Source: UBA11612 sp963976395 (GTDB lineage Bacteria > Pseudomonadota > Alphaproteobacteria > Rhodospirillales > Rhodospirillaceae). Taken from it: 64,000 bases of DNA. Location of the stretch: the NCBI GenBank assembly GCA_963976395.1, contig CAXBLG010000005.1:38541-102540 (forward strand), in the 5' to 3' direction. The position numbers were made by a program, and so were the translations under genes. Shown piece by piece: positions 9,020 to 19,398 of this stretch. How positions within the stretch are numbered: the first letter of the stretch is position 1; each line of letters begins with the position of its first letter. The notes under the pieces were generated by a model. The model saw nothing but the letters and a program-made list of their open reading frames with translations, did not search any database and was not told the origin of the DNA.

Positions 9020-11359
9020 ATGGCTGAAATCAAAAAAGCAGCGGTGATCGGCGCCGGCGTCATGGGCGCTGGCATTGCCGCGCACATCACCAACGCCGGC
9101 ATTCCGGTGGTTATGCTCGACATCGTTCCTAAGGACGGCGAGAACCGCAATGCCATCGCCGAAGGCGCGGTTGCGAAAATGCTGAAGACAGAACCCGCGC
9201 CGTTCATGTCCACGCGCAATGCCAAGCTGATCACCACCGGCAATATTGAAGACAATCTCGATTTACTCGCCGAATGCGATTGGATCGTCGAAGCCATTAT
9301 CGAACGCCTCGACATTAAACAGGACCTCTACAAGAAAATAGAAGGCACGCGAAAGAAGGGCTCGATCGTTTCGTCCAACACCTCGACTATTCCGCTGAAG
9401 GAACTGACGGGCGGGATGCCCGCGACGATGGTGCCCGACTTCGTCATCACCCACTTTTTCAATCCGCCGCGCTATATGCGACTGCTGGAAGTCGTCGCCT
9501 CGGACAAAACCCGCAAAGAAGCGGTCGAGACCATTCGCACGTTCGGAGACATCGCGCTCGGTAAGGGCGTGGTGATGTGTAAGGACACACCCGGCTTCAT
9601 CGCCAACCGCATCGGCAGTTACTGGATGCAGGCCGGCCTTAAATACGCTCTTGAGTACGGATTGACCGTAGAGGAAGCCGACGCCGTAGGCTCTCGGCCT
9701 TTCGGTATTCCAAAAACCGGGTTCTTCGGCCTTATGGATTTGGTCGGCCTCGACCTTATTCCCCATGTATCAAAGTCGATGATCTCACTACTGCCGAAGA
9801 GCGACGACTATCACCGCATTACCAGCGAGCCGCCGGTCATCACCACCATGATCAAGAACGGCTGGATCGGCCGCAAAGGCCCCGGTGGGTTCTATCGGCT
9901 CAAGAAAGAGGGCGGCAAACGAATCAAAGAAAGCATTGATTTGCAAACGGCCGAATACGCGCCTTCTGTTAAACCGCAACTCGACAGCCTAAACGCTGCA
10001 AAGAAAGGCGGCCTGCAAGCGCTGGTCGAGACCGACGACAAAGGCGGCAAGTTCGCCTGGGCCATGATCAGCCAGGCTTTGGTTTATACAGCCGGACTTG
10101 TACCGGAAATCGCAGATACGGTGTTCGATGTCGATGAAGCCATGAAAGACGGCTACGGGTGGAACAATGGCCCTTTTGAAATGATCGACAACGTCGGCGC
10201 CGCTTGGCTCGCCGAGAAACTAACCGCCGCAAAAATTGAAGTCCCTAGCCTTCTAAAACTCGCGGCGGAAAAAGGCGGCTTTTACCGGATCGAAAGCGGC
10301 AAACGTCAATATCTCACCACCAAGGGCGACTATACCAACATTGTTCGGCCCGAAGGCGTCTTGAAGCTGTCTGATATAAAACTCGCGTCCAAACCGGTCA
10401 TCAAAAACCCGTCCGCGAAAGTCTGGGATATCGGCGACGGCGTTCTGTGCTTCGAGTTCACCTCCCGCGCCAACAGTCTCGACCCCATGACCATGGCGGC
10501 CTACAAAGACGTGCTGAAACTTTTCAAGACCGACAAAGAGAAAAAGTGGAAAGCCCTCGTCATCCATAACGAGGGGCCGAACTTCTCTGTCGGCGCCAAC
10601 GTCGGCCTGATGCTGTTCGCCGCCAACATCGCTGTCTGGGGCGAGCTTGAAAGCCAAGTGGAAGACGGTCAGAAAACCTACCTCGCCCTGAAGCAAGCGC
10701 CCTTCCCCGTCGTGACCGCACCGCTCGGCATGGCGCTCGGCGGCTGTGAAATCCTGCTGCATTCCGATGCCATCCAGGCCCACGCGGAAACCTACACCGG
10801 CCTCGTTGAAGTCGGCGTCGGCGTTATTCCGGGATGGGGCGGCTGCAAGGAAATGCTGCTGCGCTTTAAGAACAATCCGAAGATACCGCGCGGCCCCATG
10901 CCTGCGGTTGCCAAATCCTTCGAGATGATCGGCACCGCCCAGGTATCGCGCTCGGCAGCCCAGGCCCGCGAGATGGGTATCCTTCGGCGCGAGGACGGCA
11001 TCACCATGAACCGTGACCGCCTTCTCGCCGATGCCAAGGCCAAAGCGTTGAAACTGGCGGAGAACTACGCCCCGCCGGAAGATGCCGAAATCTCCCTGCC
11101 CGGGTCTGGCGGCGCAGCGGGCTTGAAACTGGCCCTCGACACCCTCGTTCTCCAGGGCAAAGCCACGCCTCACGATCAGATCGTAGCAACCGGGCTCGCC
11201 AAAGTGCTTAGCGGCGGCGATACCGATCATACCGAAACCATCTCCGAGAAGAACTTGCTGAAACTCGAACGCGCTGTGTTCATGGAACTCGCGCGCAACG
11301 AGGCTTCGCTGGCGCGCATGGAACATATGCTCGACACCGGCAAGCCCCTTAGAAATTAA
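9020..11359 (+). CDS. 3-hydroxyacyl-CoA dehydrogenase / enoyl-CoA hydratase, FadN-like domain order
   Basis: The 779-residue protein begins with the NAD-binding dehydrogenase domain (AAVIGAGVMGAGIAAHITNAG, residues about 6-26), has the SSNTSTIPL and HFFNPPRYMRLLE active-site blocks, and carries two dehydrogenase C-terminal domains (about 190-300 and 370-460). The crotonase domain comes last (about 480-690: VGANVGLMLFAANI, then GMALGGCEILLHSDAIQAHAE). That order is the reverse of E. coli FadB and matches FadN-type proteins. It would catalyse both middle steps of beta-oxidation. GGGAGG precedes the ATG at 9020; the in-frame ATG at 8957 overlaps the thiolase gene and is rejected. Confidence 0.93.
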   Translation: MAEIKKAAVIGAGVMGAGIAAHITNAGIPVVMLDIVPKDGENRNAIAEGAVAKMLKTEPAPFMSTRNAKLITTGNIEDNLDLLAECDWIVEAIIERLDIKQDLYKKIEGTRKKGSIVSSNTSTIPLKELTGGMPATMVPDFVITHFFNPPRYMRLLEVVASDKTRKEAVETIRTFGDIALGKGVVMCKDTPGFIANRIGSYWMQAGLKYALEYGLTVEEADAVGSRPFGIPKTGFFGLMDLVGLDLIPHVSKSMISLLPKSDDYHRITSEPPVITTMIKNGWIGRKGPGGFYRLKKEGGKRIKESIDLQTAEYAPSVKPQLDSLNAAKKGGLQALVETDDKGGKFAWAMISQALVYTAGLVPEIADTVFDVDEAMKDGYGWNNGPFEMIDNVGAAWLAEKLTAAKIEVPSLLKLAAEKGGFYRIESGKRQYLTTKGDYTNIVRPEGVLKLSDIKLASKPVIKNPSAKVWDIGDGVLCFEFTSRANSLDPMTMAAYKDVLKLFKTDKEKKWKALVIHNEGPNFSVGANVGLMLFAANIAVWGELESQVEDGQKTYLALKQAPFPVVTAPLGMALGGCEILLHSDAIQAHAETYTGLVEVGVGVIPGWGGCKEMLLRFKNNPKIPRGPMPAVAKSFEMIGTAQVSRSAAQAREMGILRREDGITMNRDRLLADAKAKALKLAENYAPPEDAEISLPGSGGAAGLKLALDTLVLQGKATPHDQIVATGLAKVLSGGDTDHTETISEKNLLKLERAVFMELARNEASLARMEHMLDTGKPLRN

Positions 11360-11372
11360 TAGGAGACCCGTC

Positions 11373-13169
11373 ATGGCCACATACACGGCACCTCTGCGCG
11401 ATATGAAGTTCGTCTATCATGAGTTGTTTGACGGTGACGATTTGCAGAACCTTCCCGGCTACGAGGATTTCTCACCCGACGTAGTGGACGCTGTTCTGGA
11501 AGAAGCCGGAAAATTAGCGGCGGAAGTTTTGTTCCCGCTCAACCGCTCGGGCGACGAGGAAGGCTGCACGTTCGAGAACGGCGTGGTGCGCACACCCGCC
11601 GGCTTTAAAGAAGCCTACGATCAGTTTACCGCCGGAGGCTGGACCGGACTTGGCGCCGATCCGGCCTACGGTGGACAAGGCGCGCCGAAAGCGCTCAACA
11701 TGCTGGTCGAGGAAATGATCTGCTCGTCCAACATGTCATTTGGTATGTACCCCGGCCTGACCCACGGGGCATACAACGCCTTAACCCTTTACGGCACCGA
11801 GGAACAAAAACAGCTTTATTTGCCCAAGTTTGTGGAAGGCACCTGGAGCGGCACCATGTGCCTGACAGAGCCCCACTGCGGCACCGACCTTGGCCTCATC
11901 CGCACCAAGGCCGACCCGCAGAGCGACGGCAGCGTGAAAATCACCGGCACTAAAATTTTCATCTCCGCCGGGGAACACGACCTGACCGAAAACATCGTCC
12001 ATCTTGTGCTCGCCAAGTTGCCCGACGCACCGCCGGGCGTAAAAGGCATCAGCCTGTTTATTGTGCCCAAGTTTCTGCCCAAGGCAGACGGCAGCGTCGG
12101 TCCGCGCAACGGCGTGGCGTGTGGATCCATCGAACACAAGATGGGCATCAAGGCGTCCTCCACCTGCGTCATCAATTTTGATGACGCCCAAGGCTGGTTG
12201 GTCGGCGAAAAGCACAAAGGCATGCGCGCCATGTTCGCCATGATGAATACTGCGCGCCTCGGCGTCGGCGTTCAGGGCCTCGGTCTATCCGAAGCCGCCT
12301 ACCAGGGCGCGCTGCAATACGCCCGCGAACGCCTACAGGGACGCGGCCTCAAGGGCGCCGTAGCCCCGGACAAACCTGCAGATCCACTGCTGGTCCATCC
12401 CGATGTGCGCAAGAACCTGCTCACCATCAAGGCCCTCACTGAAGGCACCCGCGCCCTCGTGATATGGGTCGCCATGGCCCAGGATAAATCCGAAAAGGCC
12501 GACAACGAGGCCGACCGGCAGCGCCATGACGATCTCGTGCAGTTGCTCACACCGGTCATAAAAGCCTTCGGAACCGACGGCGGCTTCGACAACGCCAACC
12601 TCGGCGTACAGATATACGGTGGCCACGGATACATTCGCGAACACGGCATGGAACAGTATGTTCGCGATGCTCGCATCACTCAGATTTACGAAGGCACCAA
12701 CGGCATTCAGGCGCTCGACTTCGTCGGACGTAAAATGAGTGCGCACTATGGGCGCTATCTGCGCGCCTTCTTTCATCCGGTGCAGCAGTTCATTGAAGAC
12801 AACGCCTCCGACCCGGCCATGGAAGACACCGTGCTGGCCCTCGCCAAGGCCTTTGGGCGATTGCAGCAGGCGGTCGGCGCGGTGGCACAGAAAGGCATGT
12901 CCAATCCCAACGAAGCGGGGGCAGCGGCCACCGACCTTCTCAAACTCACCAGCTATGTCGCGGTGGGATTCATGTGGGCGCGCATGACCAAGCTGGCGCT
13001 TTCCAAACAGAACGACGACCCAACCGGTTTTTACAAGGGCAAGCTCGCCACCGGAAAATTCTATATGAGCAAACTGATGCCACAGACCGGAGCCTTGTTG
13101 TCATCCATTCTCGCAGGCGGCTCATCTATTATGGACGTGGACGACGATCTATTCGGCGCGGCGGCGTAG
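11373..13169 (+). CDS. Acyl-CoA dehydrogenase, large (about 600-residue) family
   Basis: This 598-residue flavoenzyme belongs to the long acyl-CoA dehydrogenases with an extra C-terminal domain, a group that includes DmdC-like enzymes. Visible landmarks are the FAD-binding CLTEPHCGTDLGLIRTKA (about 153-170), IFISAGEHDL, GVQGLGLSEAAY, YGGHGYIREHGMEQYVRDARI, and IYEGTNGIQ, whose Glu is the expected catalytic base. It introduces the first double bond during acyl-CoA oxidation. It follows the dehydrogenase/hydratase gene by 13 bases with an AGGAG site. Substrate could be fatty acyl-CoA or a sulfur acyl-CoA; the FadD-thiolase context favours fatty acids. Confidence 0.92.
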   Translation: MATYTAPLRDMKFVYHELFDGDDLQNLPGYEDFSPDVVDAVLEEAGKLAAEVLFPLNRSGDEEGCTFENGVVRTPAGFKEAYDQFTAGGWTGLGADPAYGGQGAPKALNMLVEEMICSSNMSFGMYPGLTHGAYNALTLYGTEEQKQLYLPKFVEGTWSGTMCLTEPHCGTDLGLIRTKADPQSDGSVKITGTKIFISAGEHDLTENIVHLVLAKLPDAPPGVKGISLFIVPKFLPKADGSVGPRNGVACGSIEHKMGIKASSTCVINFDDAQGWLVGEKHKGMRAMFAMMNTARLGVGVQGLGLSEAAYQGALQYARERLQGRGLKGAVAPDKPADPLLVHPDVRKNLLTIKALTEGTRALVIWVAMAQDKSEKADNEADRQRHDDLVQLLTPVIKAFGTDGGFDNANLGVQIYGGHGYIREHGMEQYVRDARITQIYEGTNGIQALDFVGRKMSAHYGRYLRAFFHPVQQFIEDNASDPAMEDTVLALAKAFGRLQQAVGAVAQKGMSNPNEAGAAATDLLKLTSYVAVGFMWARMTKLALSKQNDDPTGFYKGKLATGKFYMSKLMPQTGALLSSILAGGSSIMDVDDDLFGAAA

Positions 13170-13211
13170 ATCAGTTATCTGACCTAGCAACGCAGCGCCG
13201 GGCCGCCGATC

Positions 13212-13730
13212 ATGACCATGATTTTCCGCCTTTTGTGGATATATATTTACGCCCGCATTGGTCCGCGCTGTTCTGTGACAGAGGAAACCAGACTGCCTTT
13301 TAGATGCTGGTTTACCGACCTCGACGTCAACATGCACATGACCAACACCCGCTACGCCAGCTTTATGGACCTCGGGCGCATGGACATGCTGTTCCGCAGC
13401 GGCGCCTGGAAGCGTATGCGTGCAGTAGGCATTTATCCTGTTCTCGGTTCGGCCACAGTGCGCTTTCGTAAATCGATCCTGCCCCTGCAGAAATTCGAAC
13501 TCACTACACGCATCGCCTCATGGGATGACAAGTGGGTCTATTATGTACAAACCATGGTGGTGAACGGCGAGGCCGCCGGCATCGGCATCGTCAAAAAAAC
13601 CTTCCTGGACAAAAACGGCCGCGTGCCCATGGAAAAAATCATCGCGCTTCTAGGCTATGATGCGCCCAAACCACCAATCACGCCGCTGATAGACAAGAAA
13701 AATGAATTGGATGTGGCGTTGAAGGCGTAG
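13212..13730 (+). CDS. Hot-dog acyl-CoA thioesterase family protein
   Basis: The 172-residue product shows the hot-dog thioesterase block RCWFTDLDVNMHMTNTRYASFMDLGR, in which the Asp and the N-x-H-M-x-N pattern are typical of FadM/4HBT enzymes. These hydrolyse acyl-CoA thioesters and may relieve CoA trapping. The first about 15 residues (MIFRLLWIYIYARIG) are hydrophobic, suggesting membrane association. ATG at 13218 is an alternative start. It lies 42 bases after the acyl-CoA dehydrogenase gene and likely closes the beta-oxidation operon. Confidence 0.85.
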   Translation: MTMIFRLLWIYIYARIGPRCSVTEETRLPFRCWFTDLDVNMHMTNTRYASFMDLGRMDMLFRSGAWKRMRAVGIYPVLGSATVRFRKSILPLQKFELTTRIASWDDKWVYYVQTMVVNGEAAGIGIVKKTFLDKNGRVPMEKIIALLGYDAPKPPITPLIDKKNELDVALKA

Positions 13731-13793
13731 CGCCACGCTTGCAGAGTCCGCACACACGGCTAAGGTAATGAACCACGCCAAAAAGGGGGCGCG

Positions 13794-14807
13794 ATGTCCA
13801 CAACTGGATTTACGGTAGGTGATAAGGCGAAAGGAGTCGCTCTCAAATTCGATCCCGTTGCCGGAGAATTAACAGCAACATATGCGCCAAGTACGGAATC
13901 TTCAGTCTTTCAAGCGATTTTACGTGTGTCTGAAGGAGAACTTCGGCAACGCCTGGAGGAACTCTGCGAAACCGCGGCGGTGCCGCGAGAAGCACGTGAC
14001 GCCGCTGTAGATACCCGCCTTTCCCAGATGGCGGCACGGGCAGGCTACAGCCTAAAGGCGGCGGGCCGCACTACGCAGGCGGCGCTGGAATGGCTCATAT
14101 ATTCCAACGAGAACACCAACTGGACCTATGACCTGTCCCCCCGCAACTTGGCTCATCTCGCCAATATGGTATCGGTTGCGACCGGACAACCCGTCAACGA
14201 CATTACCGCGTACATCGCCGAACCCGACCAAGACGAAGTGTTGAAAGCTTACATATTCCGAACCGTTAACAAACAGCCGTCCGCCCGCACGGGGGTCATC
14301 GACACCACTCCCCGCTGGTGCCGCCGCCTCGGGTGGTACGCAGTTGTTCGCGCCCTAAAACCAAAGCTCGTGATTGAAACAGGAGTCGACAAAGGACTAG
14401 GAAGCGTCCTTTTGTGCGCGGCCCTGGCCCGCAATGCAGAGGAAGGGCACGAAGGACGATACCTTGGCACGGACATTAACCCTCGCGCGGGATATTTGCT
14501 TGGCGGGCCGTATGCAAAATTCGGCGAAATCCGTTATGGAGATTCAATCGAAACCCTCAAAACGCTGACCGACTCCGTAGGCGTGCTAATCAACGACAGC
14601 GACCACAGCGCCGATTATGAGTATCAAGAATACCAAACAATCGCGCCCCTTTTGGATAGCCGCAGCGTCATCCTCGGAGACAACGCGCATTCGACGGATA
14701 TGTTGATGCGCTTTGCGGCGGAAACAGGCCGCAAGTTTCTGTTTTTCCGCGAGACCCCTCAAGGCCATTGGTACCCGGGCGCAGGCGTCGGGTTTGCGTT
14801 TACCTAG
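13794..14807 (+). CDS. Class I SAM-dependent methyltransferase-like protein
   Basis: The C-terminal half (residues about 165-335) has a Rossmann methyltransferase outline: PKLVIETGVDKGLGSVLLCAAL corresponds to motif I, followed by RYLGTDINPRAGYLL and the acidic VLINDSDHSADYEYQEY stretch. Similar proteins methylate small molecules or sugar groups. The N-terminal 160 residues have no recognised domain and appear helical. An AAGGGGGCG site precedes the ATG. It converges on lysS nine bases downstream. The substrate is unknown. Confidence 0.7.
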   Translation: MSTTGFTVGDKAKGVALKFDPVAGELTATYAPSTESSVFQAILRVSEGELRQRLEELCETAAVPREARDAAVDTRLSQMAARAGYSLKAAGRTTQAALEWLIYSNENTNWTYDLSPRNLAHLANMVSVATGQPVNDITAYIAEPDQDEVLKAYIFRTVNKQPSARTGVIDTTPRWCRRLGWYAVVRALKPKLVIETGVDKGLGSVLLCAALARNAEEGHEGRYLGTDINPRAGYLLGGPYAKFGEIRYGDSIETLKTLTDSVGVLINDSDHSADYEYQEYQTIAPLLDSRSVILGDNAHSTDMLMRFAAETGRKFLFFRETPQGHWYPGAGVGFAFT

Positions 14808-14816
14808 GCCCAAAGT

Positions 14817-16412
14817 CTACCCCGCCATATCCTCGCCCGCGATGGCGCGGTCCAGCAGCGTGATGCTTTCCTTCACGCCGTACAATGCTATGAACGAACC
14901 CATGCGCGGGCCTTGGTCTTGGCCGAGCAGCACCTGATACAGCGCCTTGAACCAATCGCGCAGCGACGCGAATGTTTCGCCGTGGGCCTTGCCCACCTCA
15001 TAGACCAGGCTTTGCAAATTCTCCGGCGTCGGCTCGCCGTCGAACGCCTTTAGCCCGTCACGAAGTTGCATGAACGCGGGCAGCTCATCCGCGCTCGCCT
15101 TACGGTACACCTTCGCCGGCTTCACGAAGTCCTGATAATAGGCGACCGCGTGTTTCACCAAGCTATTCAGCAGCGGTGCGCTATCCGGCGTTGCCCCGGG
15201 TACAAACCGCGATATGTAATGCCACAGCACACCCGGCTCTTCCGCATGGCACACACCGGCGAGATTCAGCAGCATGCCGAAGCTCACCCGCAGCGTATCT
15301 TGCGGCGGACGGCCGCCATGAATATGCCAGACCGGATTATTGATCTTGGCGTCTTCGGCTTCGCCTGCAAATTTTTGCAAGTGGTCCAAGTACTCATCCA
15401 CGGCCTTCGGAATCACGTCGAAGTGAAGGCGCTTTGCCGTCTTCGGCTTTTGGTACATGAACAGCGACAGACTTTCCGCCGGGGCGTACTTCAGCCACTC
15501 GTCCACGGTCAGACCATTGCCCTTGGACTTGGAAATCTTCTGACCCCCGTCGTCTAGAAACAACTCGTAGGTCAGGTTGGTCGGCGGCGTGCCGCCGAGA
15601 ATACGGCAAATGCGACCCGACAATTTCACCGAATCGATCAGGTCTTTACCCGACATTTCATAGTCGACACCCAGCGCATACCAGCGCATCGCCCAGTCGC
15701 ACTTCCATTGCAGCTTACAGTGACCGCCCGTGACGGCCACCTCAACGTCCTTGCCATCCTCATCCTTGTAGACAATACGGCCCGCTTTCACGTCCCGGTC
15801 TACAATCGGCACTTGCAGCACAACGCCCGTCTTGGTGCAGACGGGCAGGAACGGTGAATAGGTCGCCCGGCGATCCGGCCCTAAGGTCGGCAGAACAACG
15901 TCGATCACCTCGTCATACTTTTCCAGCACACGCAGAAGCGCCGTATCGAACTCGCCGGAGGCATAACTCTCGGTCGCGCTCTTGAACTCGTACTCAAACC
16001 CGAACGAGTCCAAAAACGCTCGCAAACGGGCGTTGTTGTGATGCCCAAAGCTTTCATGAGTGCCGAACGGATCGGGTATGCGCGTGAGGGGTTTTCCCAA
16101 ATGCGGCGCGATCATCTCCGCGTTCGGCAAGTTGTCCGGAACCTTGCGCAAGCCGTCCATGTCGTCGGAAAACGCGAACAGTCGCGTCTTAACGCCGGGC
16201 ACCAAGGCCTCGAACGCGCGGCGCACCATGGTCGTGCGCACCACTTCGCCGAAGGTGCCGATATGCGGCAGGCCCGAGGGGCCGTAGCCGGTCTCGAACA
16301 GCACATATCCTCGCTCGGGCGCTTTTTCCTTCAGCCGACCGTCCCAAAGGGCGCGGGCCTCGACGAAGGGCCAAGCATTACTGTGACGGGCAAGGGCTGC
16401 GAGATCGGTCAT
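14817..16412 (-). CDS. lysS: Lysine--tRNA ligase, class I (archaeal/alphaproteobacterial type)
   Basis: The 531-residue enzyme has class I synthetase signatures: the HIGH-type motif reads [19 protein letters not shown] near residue 45, and the KMSKS motif reads [12 protein letters not shown] near residue 290. Most bacteria use an unrelated class II LysRS; the class I form is found in archaea, spirochaetes and many alphaproteobacteria, so it is a useful taxonomic marker here. It charges tRNA-Lys and is essential unless a class II copy exists elsewhere. It diverges from the helicase gene with a 174-base gap. Confidence 0.95.
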   Translation of the reverse strand: MTDLAALARHSNAWPFVEARALWDGRLKEKAPERGYVLFETGYGPSGLPHIGTFGEVVRTTMVRRAFEALVPGVKTRLFAFSDDMDGLRKVPDNLPNAEMIAPHLGKPLTRIPDPFGTHESFGHHNNARLRAFLDSFGFEYEFKSATESYASGEFDTALLRVLEKYDEVIDVVLPTLGPDRRATYSPFLPVCTKTGVVLQVPIVDRDVKAGRIVYKDEDGKDVEVAVTGGHCKLQWKCDWAMRWYALGVDYEMSGKDLIDSVKLSGRICRILGGTPPTNLTYELFLDDGGQKISKSKGNGLTVDEWLKYAPAESLSLFMYQKPKTAKRLHFDVIPKAVDEYLDHLQKFAGEAEDAKINNPVWHIHGGRPPQDTLRVSFGMLLNLAGVCHAEEPGVLWHYISRFVPGATPDSAPLLNSLVKHAVAYYQDFVKPAKVYRKASADELPAFMQLRDGLKAFDGEPTPENLQSLVYEVGKAHGETFASLRDWFKALYQVLLGQDQGPRMGSFIALYGVKESITLLDRAIAGEDMAG

Positions 16413-16586
16413 GACGGCTACTTATACACGGCTATTGGCGGGATGCCGGACCCTATGTGCAGCGCCCCCTTAAATCAATATAGGGAAAATCAAATCAGGT
16501 CCGCTGATTGCGCCCGCGCCAATTGCACCAACGCGCGTGGGGGGTTACAGGTCTGTAGTCTTGAACTTTCCCCGGCCCTTACCCGT

Positions 16587-19343
16587 ATGTCCTCGCCGTC
16601 CCGCCGCGTCCTCATTCCTGAAGTTCCTGTGGTGGCTGCGGACTGGACCTCGGCCGCCGTTCTCAGCCCCACCGGGGAAATCACTGTTAAACCGTCGGCG
16701 GCGGCTGGTCAGCACCTCGCGTCCGCCCGCCCTATTCTGTGTCACGCTCCGGCCATTGCCGCCCATTTGAAGGTCGAGCGTTTCCAGGCCGCAGATGTGC
16801 TGGAACTGTTCGCCTTTGTACGCCCGGCGGTCTTTTCCCTACCCACGGTTGCCGGCCTCGCAGACGTTATTAGTCTGCCGCGCCCTACCACCCTGGAGGA
16901 CCAGCCCCTCACTCTTATCGCTGTCGTCAAAACCCTCCTGACCGAACTCACCCGCATACCCGATATCGAAGCCAAAATGCTGGCGGGCGTGGCGGGGGCC
17001 ATGGCGCGCGGCGGCTGGTCCTGGGGCCCGAGCGTACTTGCCGCCCTTGGCGGCGATCCCAACACCGCCAAAGGCTACGGGCCCGCCGCAGGACTTCGGG
17101 TATGGATGAACTTGCCGGAGTGGGAAGAACGCGCACCGCCGCCGCCCCCAGGCAGCGAGCCCATTGCACCGGAAGAAAGTGAGGCGCGGCTCGCAGAGCT
17201 TCTGGGCGGCGATGCGGAAACCCGCATGGCCCAGCGCACCTATACCCGCAACATCACCGCCGCTTTTCAGCCGCGCAATGAGCCGGATCAGCCCCTGCTG
17301 GCCTTGGTCGAGGCCGGCACCGGCATCGGCAAAACCCTTGGCTATGTCGCCCCCGCCAGCCTGTGGGCGCAGCGCAACGGCGGCGCCGTCTGGCTATCGA
17401 CCTTCACCCGCAATCTCCAGAGGCAGCTCGATCAGGAATTGGACAAGCTTTACCCCGACCCGGACAAGAAACGCCGCAAAGTGGTCATCCGCAAGGGCCG
17501 CGAGAACTACCTCTGCCTGCTGAATTACGAAGAAGCCCTCAATCGCCTGCAAACCCAGCCGCACGAGGCCGTCGCGCTCGGCCTGCTTGCGCGCTGGGCG
17601 AGCGCAACCCGCAACGGCGATATGGTCGGCGGCGACCTGCCCGGCTGGTTGCCGGAAATATTAAGCCGCGAGCGCACTCTTGGCCTCGCGGACCGGCGCG
17701 GTGAATGCATCTATGCGGCCTGCAACCATTATCAGAAATGTTTTATCGAACGCACCGTGCGCCGCGCCCGTCACGCCGAGATTGTTGTCGCCAACCACGC
17801 CCTTGTCATGGCCCAGGCAGCGCTCGGCGGCCTTGACGACGCGGCCCGCCCGACGCGCTATGTCTTCGATGAAGGTCATCACATCTTTGCCGCCGCCGAC
17901 TCTGCGTTCTCGGCTCATCTCAGCGGCCTGGAAACAGCCGATCTCAGACGCTGGCTGCTGGGCGCCTAGGGTGCTGCCGGGCGCAGCCGGGCGCGAGGCC
18001 TCAAGCGCCGGGCAGAAGACCTAATGGCCGAAGGCAATGCCACCGGCGGGGCCCTCACCGCCGCACTCGACGAAGCTTTAGCGGCGGCGCGCGCCCTCCC
18101 AGGCCCCGGATGGCGCAATCGGGTTAAAGATGAGCAGCCGCGCGGACCGGCGGAAACTTTCCTCGCCTTCGTGCGCAAACAAGTGACGGCGCGATCCGAC
18201 GCCGGTTCGCCCTATTCCCTGGAAACCGACATTTTACCGCCCATCGATGGATTGCTGCCTGCGGCAAAACAGTTGGAAGGCGCGCTCACCCAACTTGAAG
18301 GACCGCTGCGCAGTTTGATGACGGGCTTTACCCGCCTGCTGGATAGCGAAGCCTCGGAACTCGACAGCAACACTCGCGCCCGCATCGAAGCGATTATCCG
18401 CACCGTGGAACGGCGCGGACTTCTGCCCGTGACGGCGTGGCGGTCGATGCTTTCGGCATTGCGCGAGTCCACCCCGCCCGAGTTTGTCGATTGGTTCGCC
18501 GTCGAGCGCACCGACGGTTACGACCTTGATGTCGGTCTACATCGTCATTGGGTCGATCCTACATTGCCCTTCGCACGCGCCTTGGCCGATCACACCCACG
18601 GCCTTGCAATCACGTCTGCAACCTTGCTGAATGGCGACGCCGACCAAGAGGCCGATTGGGCGGGCGCCGAGCAACGCGTCGGCGCCAGTCACCTTGCCCC
18701 GCCCGTCGCGCGCACCTCTCTCGCTTCACCATTTGACTACGCCAACTGCACCCGTGTGATCGTCATCACCGACGTGCGCAAAGACGACATGAGCCAAGTT
18801 GCCGCCGCATACCGTGAATTGTTCCTCGCCTCGGGCGGTGGGGCTCTCGGTTTATTTACCGCCATCACCCGCCTGCGCGAAGTTCACCGGCAGATCGCAG
18901 CGCCTTTGGAAGAAGCTTCACTTCCGCTGTATGCCCAGCATGTAGATGCCATGGATATCTCGACCTTGGTCGATATTTTCCGGGCCGAAGAAGATGCCTG
19001 CTTGCTCGGCACCGATGCGGTTCGCGAAGGCGTCGATGTGCCCGGTCGATCCTTGCGCATGGTGGTCTTTGACCGGGTGCCCTGGGCACGGCCGGATATA
19101 CTTCACAAGGCCCGCCGCGCCGCCTTCGGCAAGCGCACCTACGACGATGCGATTACACGTCTGCGACTCAAGCAAGCCTTCGGCCGACTAATCCGCCGCC
19201 AAACCGATCATGGCGTGTTCGTATTGATGGACTCAATGATGCCTTCACGCCTCAAAGGCGCTTTCCCTAAAGGCACCCCGTTTCTGCGCCTCGGCTTAAA
19301 GGATGCCGTGGAACAAGTACGGGCTTTTCTGAAACGTCCATAA
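16587..19343 (+). pseudogene. DinG/XPD-like Fe-S ATP-dependent DNA helicase interrupted by one in-frame TAG
   Basis: One continuous frame of 918 codons encodes a superfamily 2 helicase except for TAG at 17967-17969 (codon 461). Before it lie Walker A (EAGTGIGKT, about 241-250), Cys at about 310, 374, 379 and 385 that would hold an Fe-S cluster, and the DEGH box at 428. After it, without any frame change, come ITSATLL, GTDAVREGVDVPG and the QAFGRLIRR motif VI. The sequence around the stop reads LRRWLLGA-stop-GAAGRSRARGLKRRAEDL, so a GAG-to-TAG change explains everything. Neither half has further damage, meaning a very recent mutation, a sequencing error, or readthrough. The 460-residue N-terminal piece alone lacks the second helicase lobe. 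Start ATG 16587 is the best guess; upstream frame overlaps lysS. Confidence 0.85.
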
Positions 19344-19398
19344 TTCCCCGATAGCTTTCGGCGTGAATGCACGATGCCCTTGTGTTAACCATCAAGCC

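Noticed and set aside
16038..16586. Extension of the helicase frame upstream
   Set aside because: It lies across lysS on the other strand; motifs and composition start at 16587.
17967..17969. General recoding of TAG in this organism
   Set aside because: Several normal genes in the window end in TAG, so genome-wide readthrough is unlikely.
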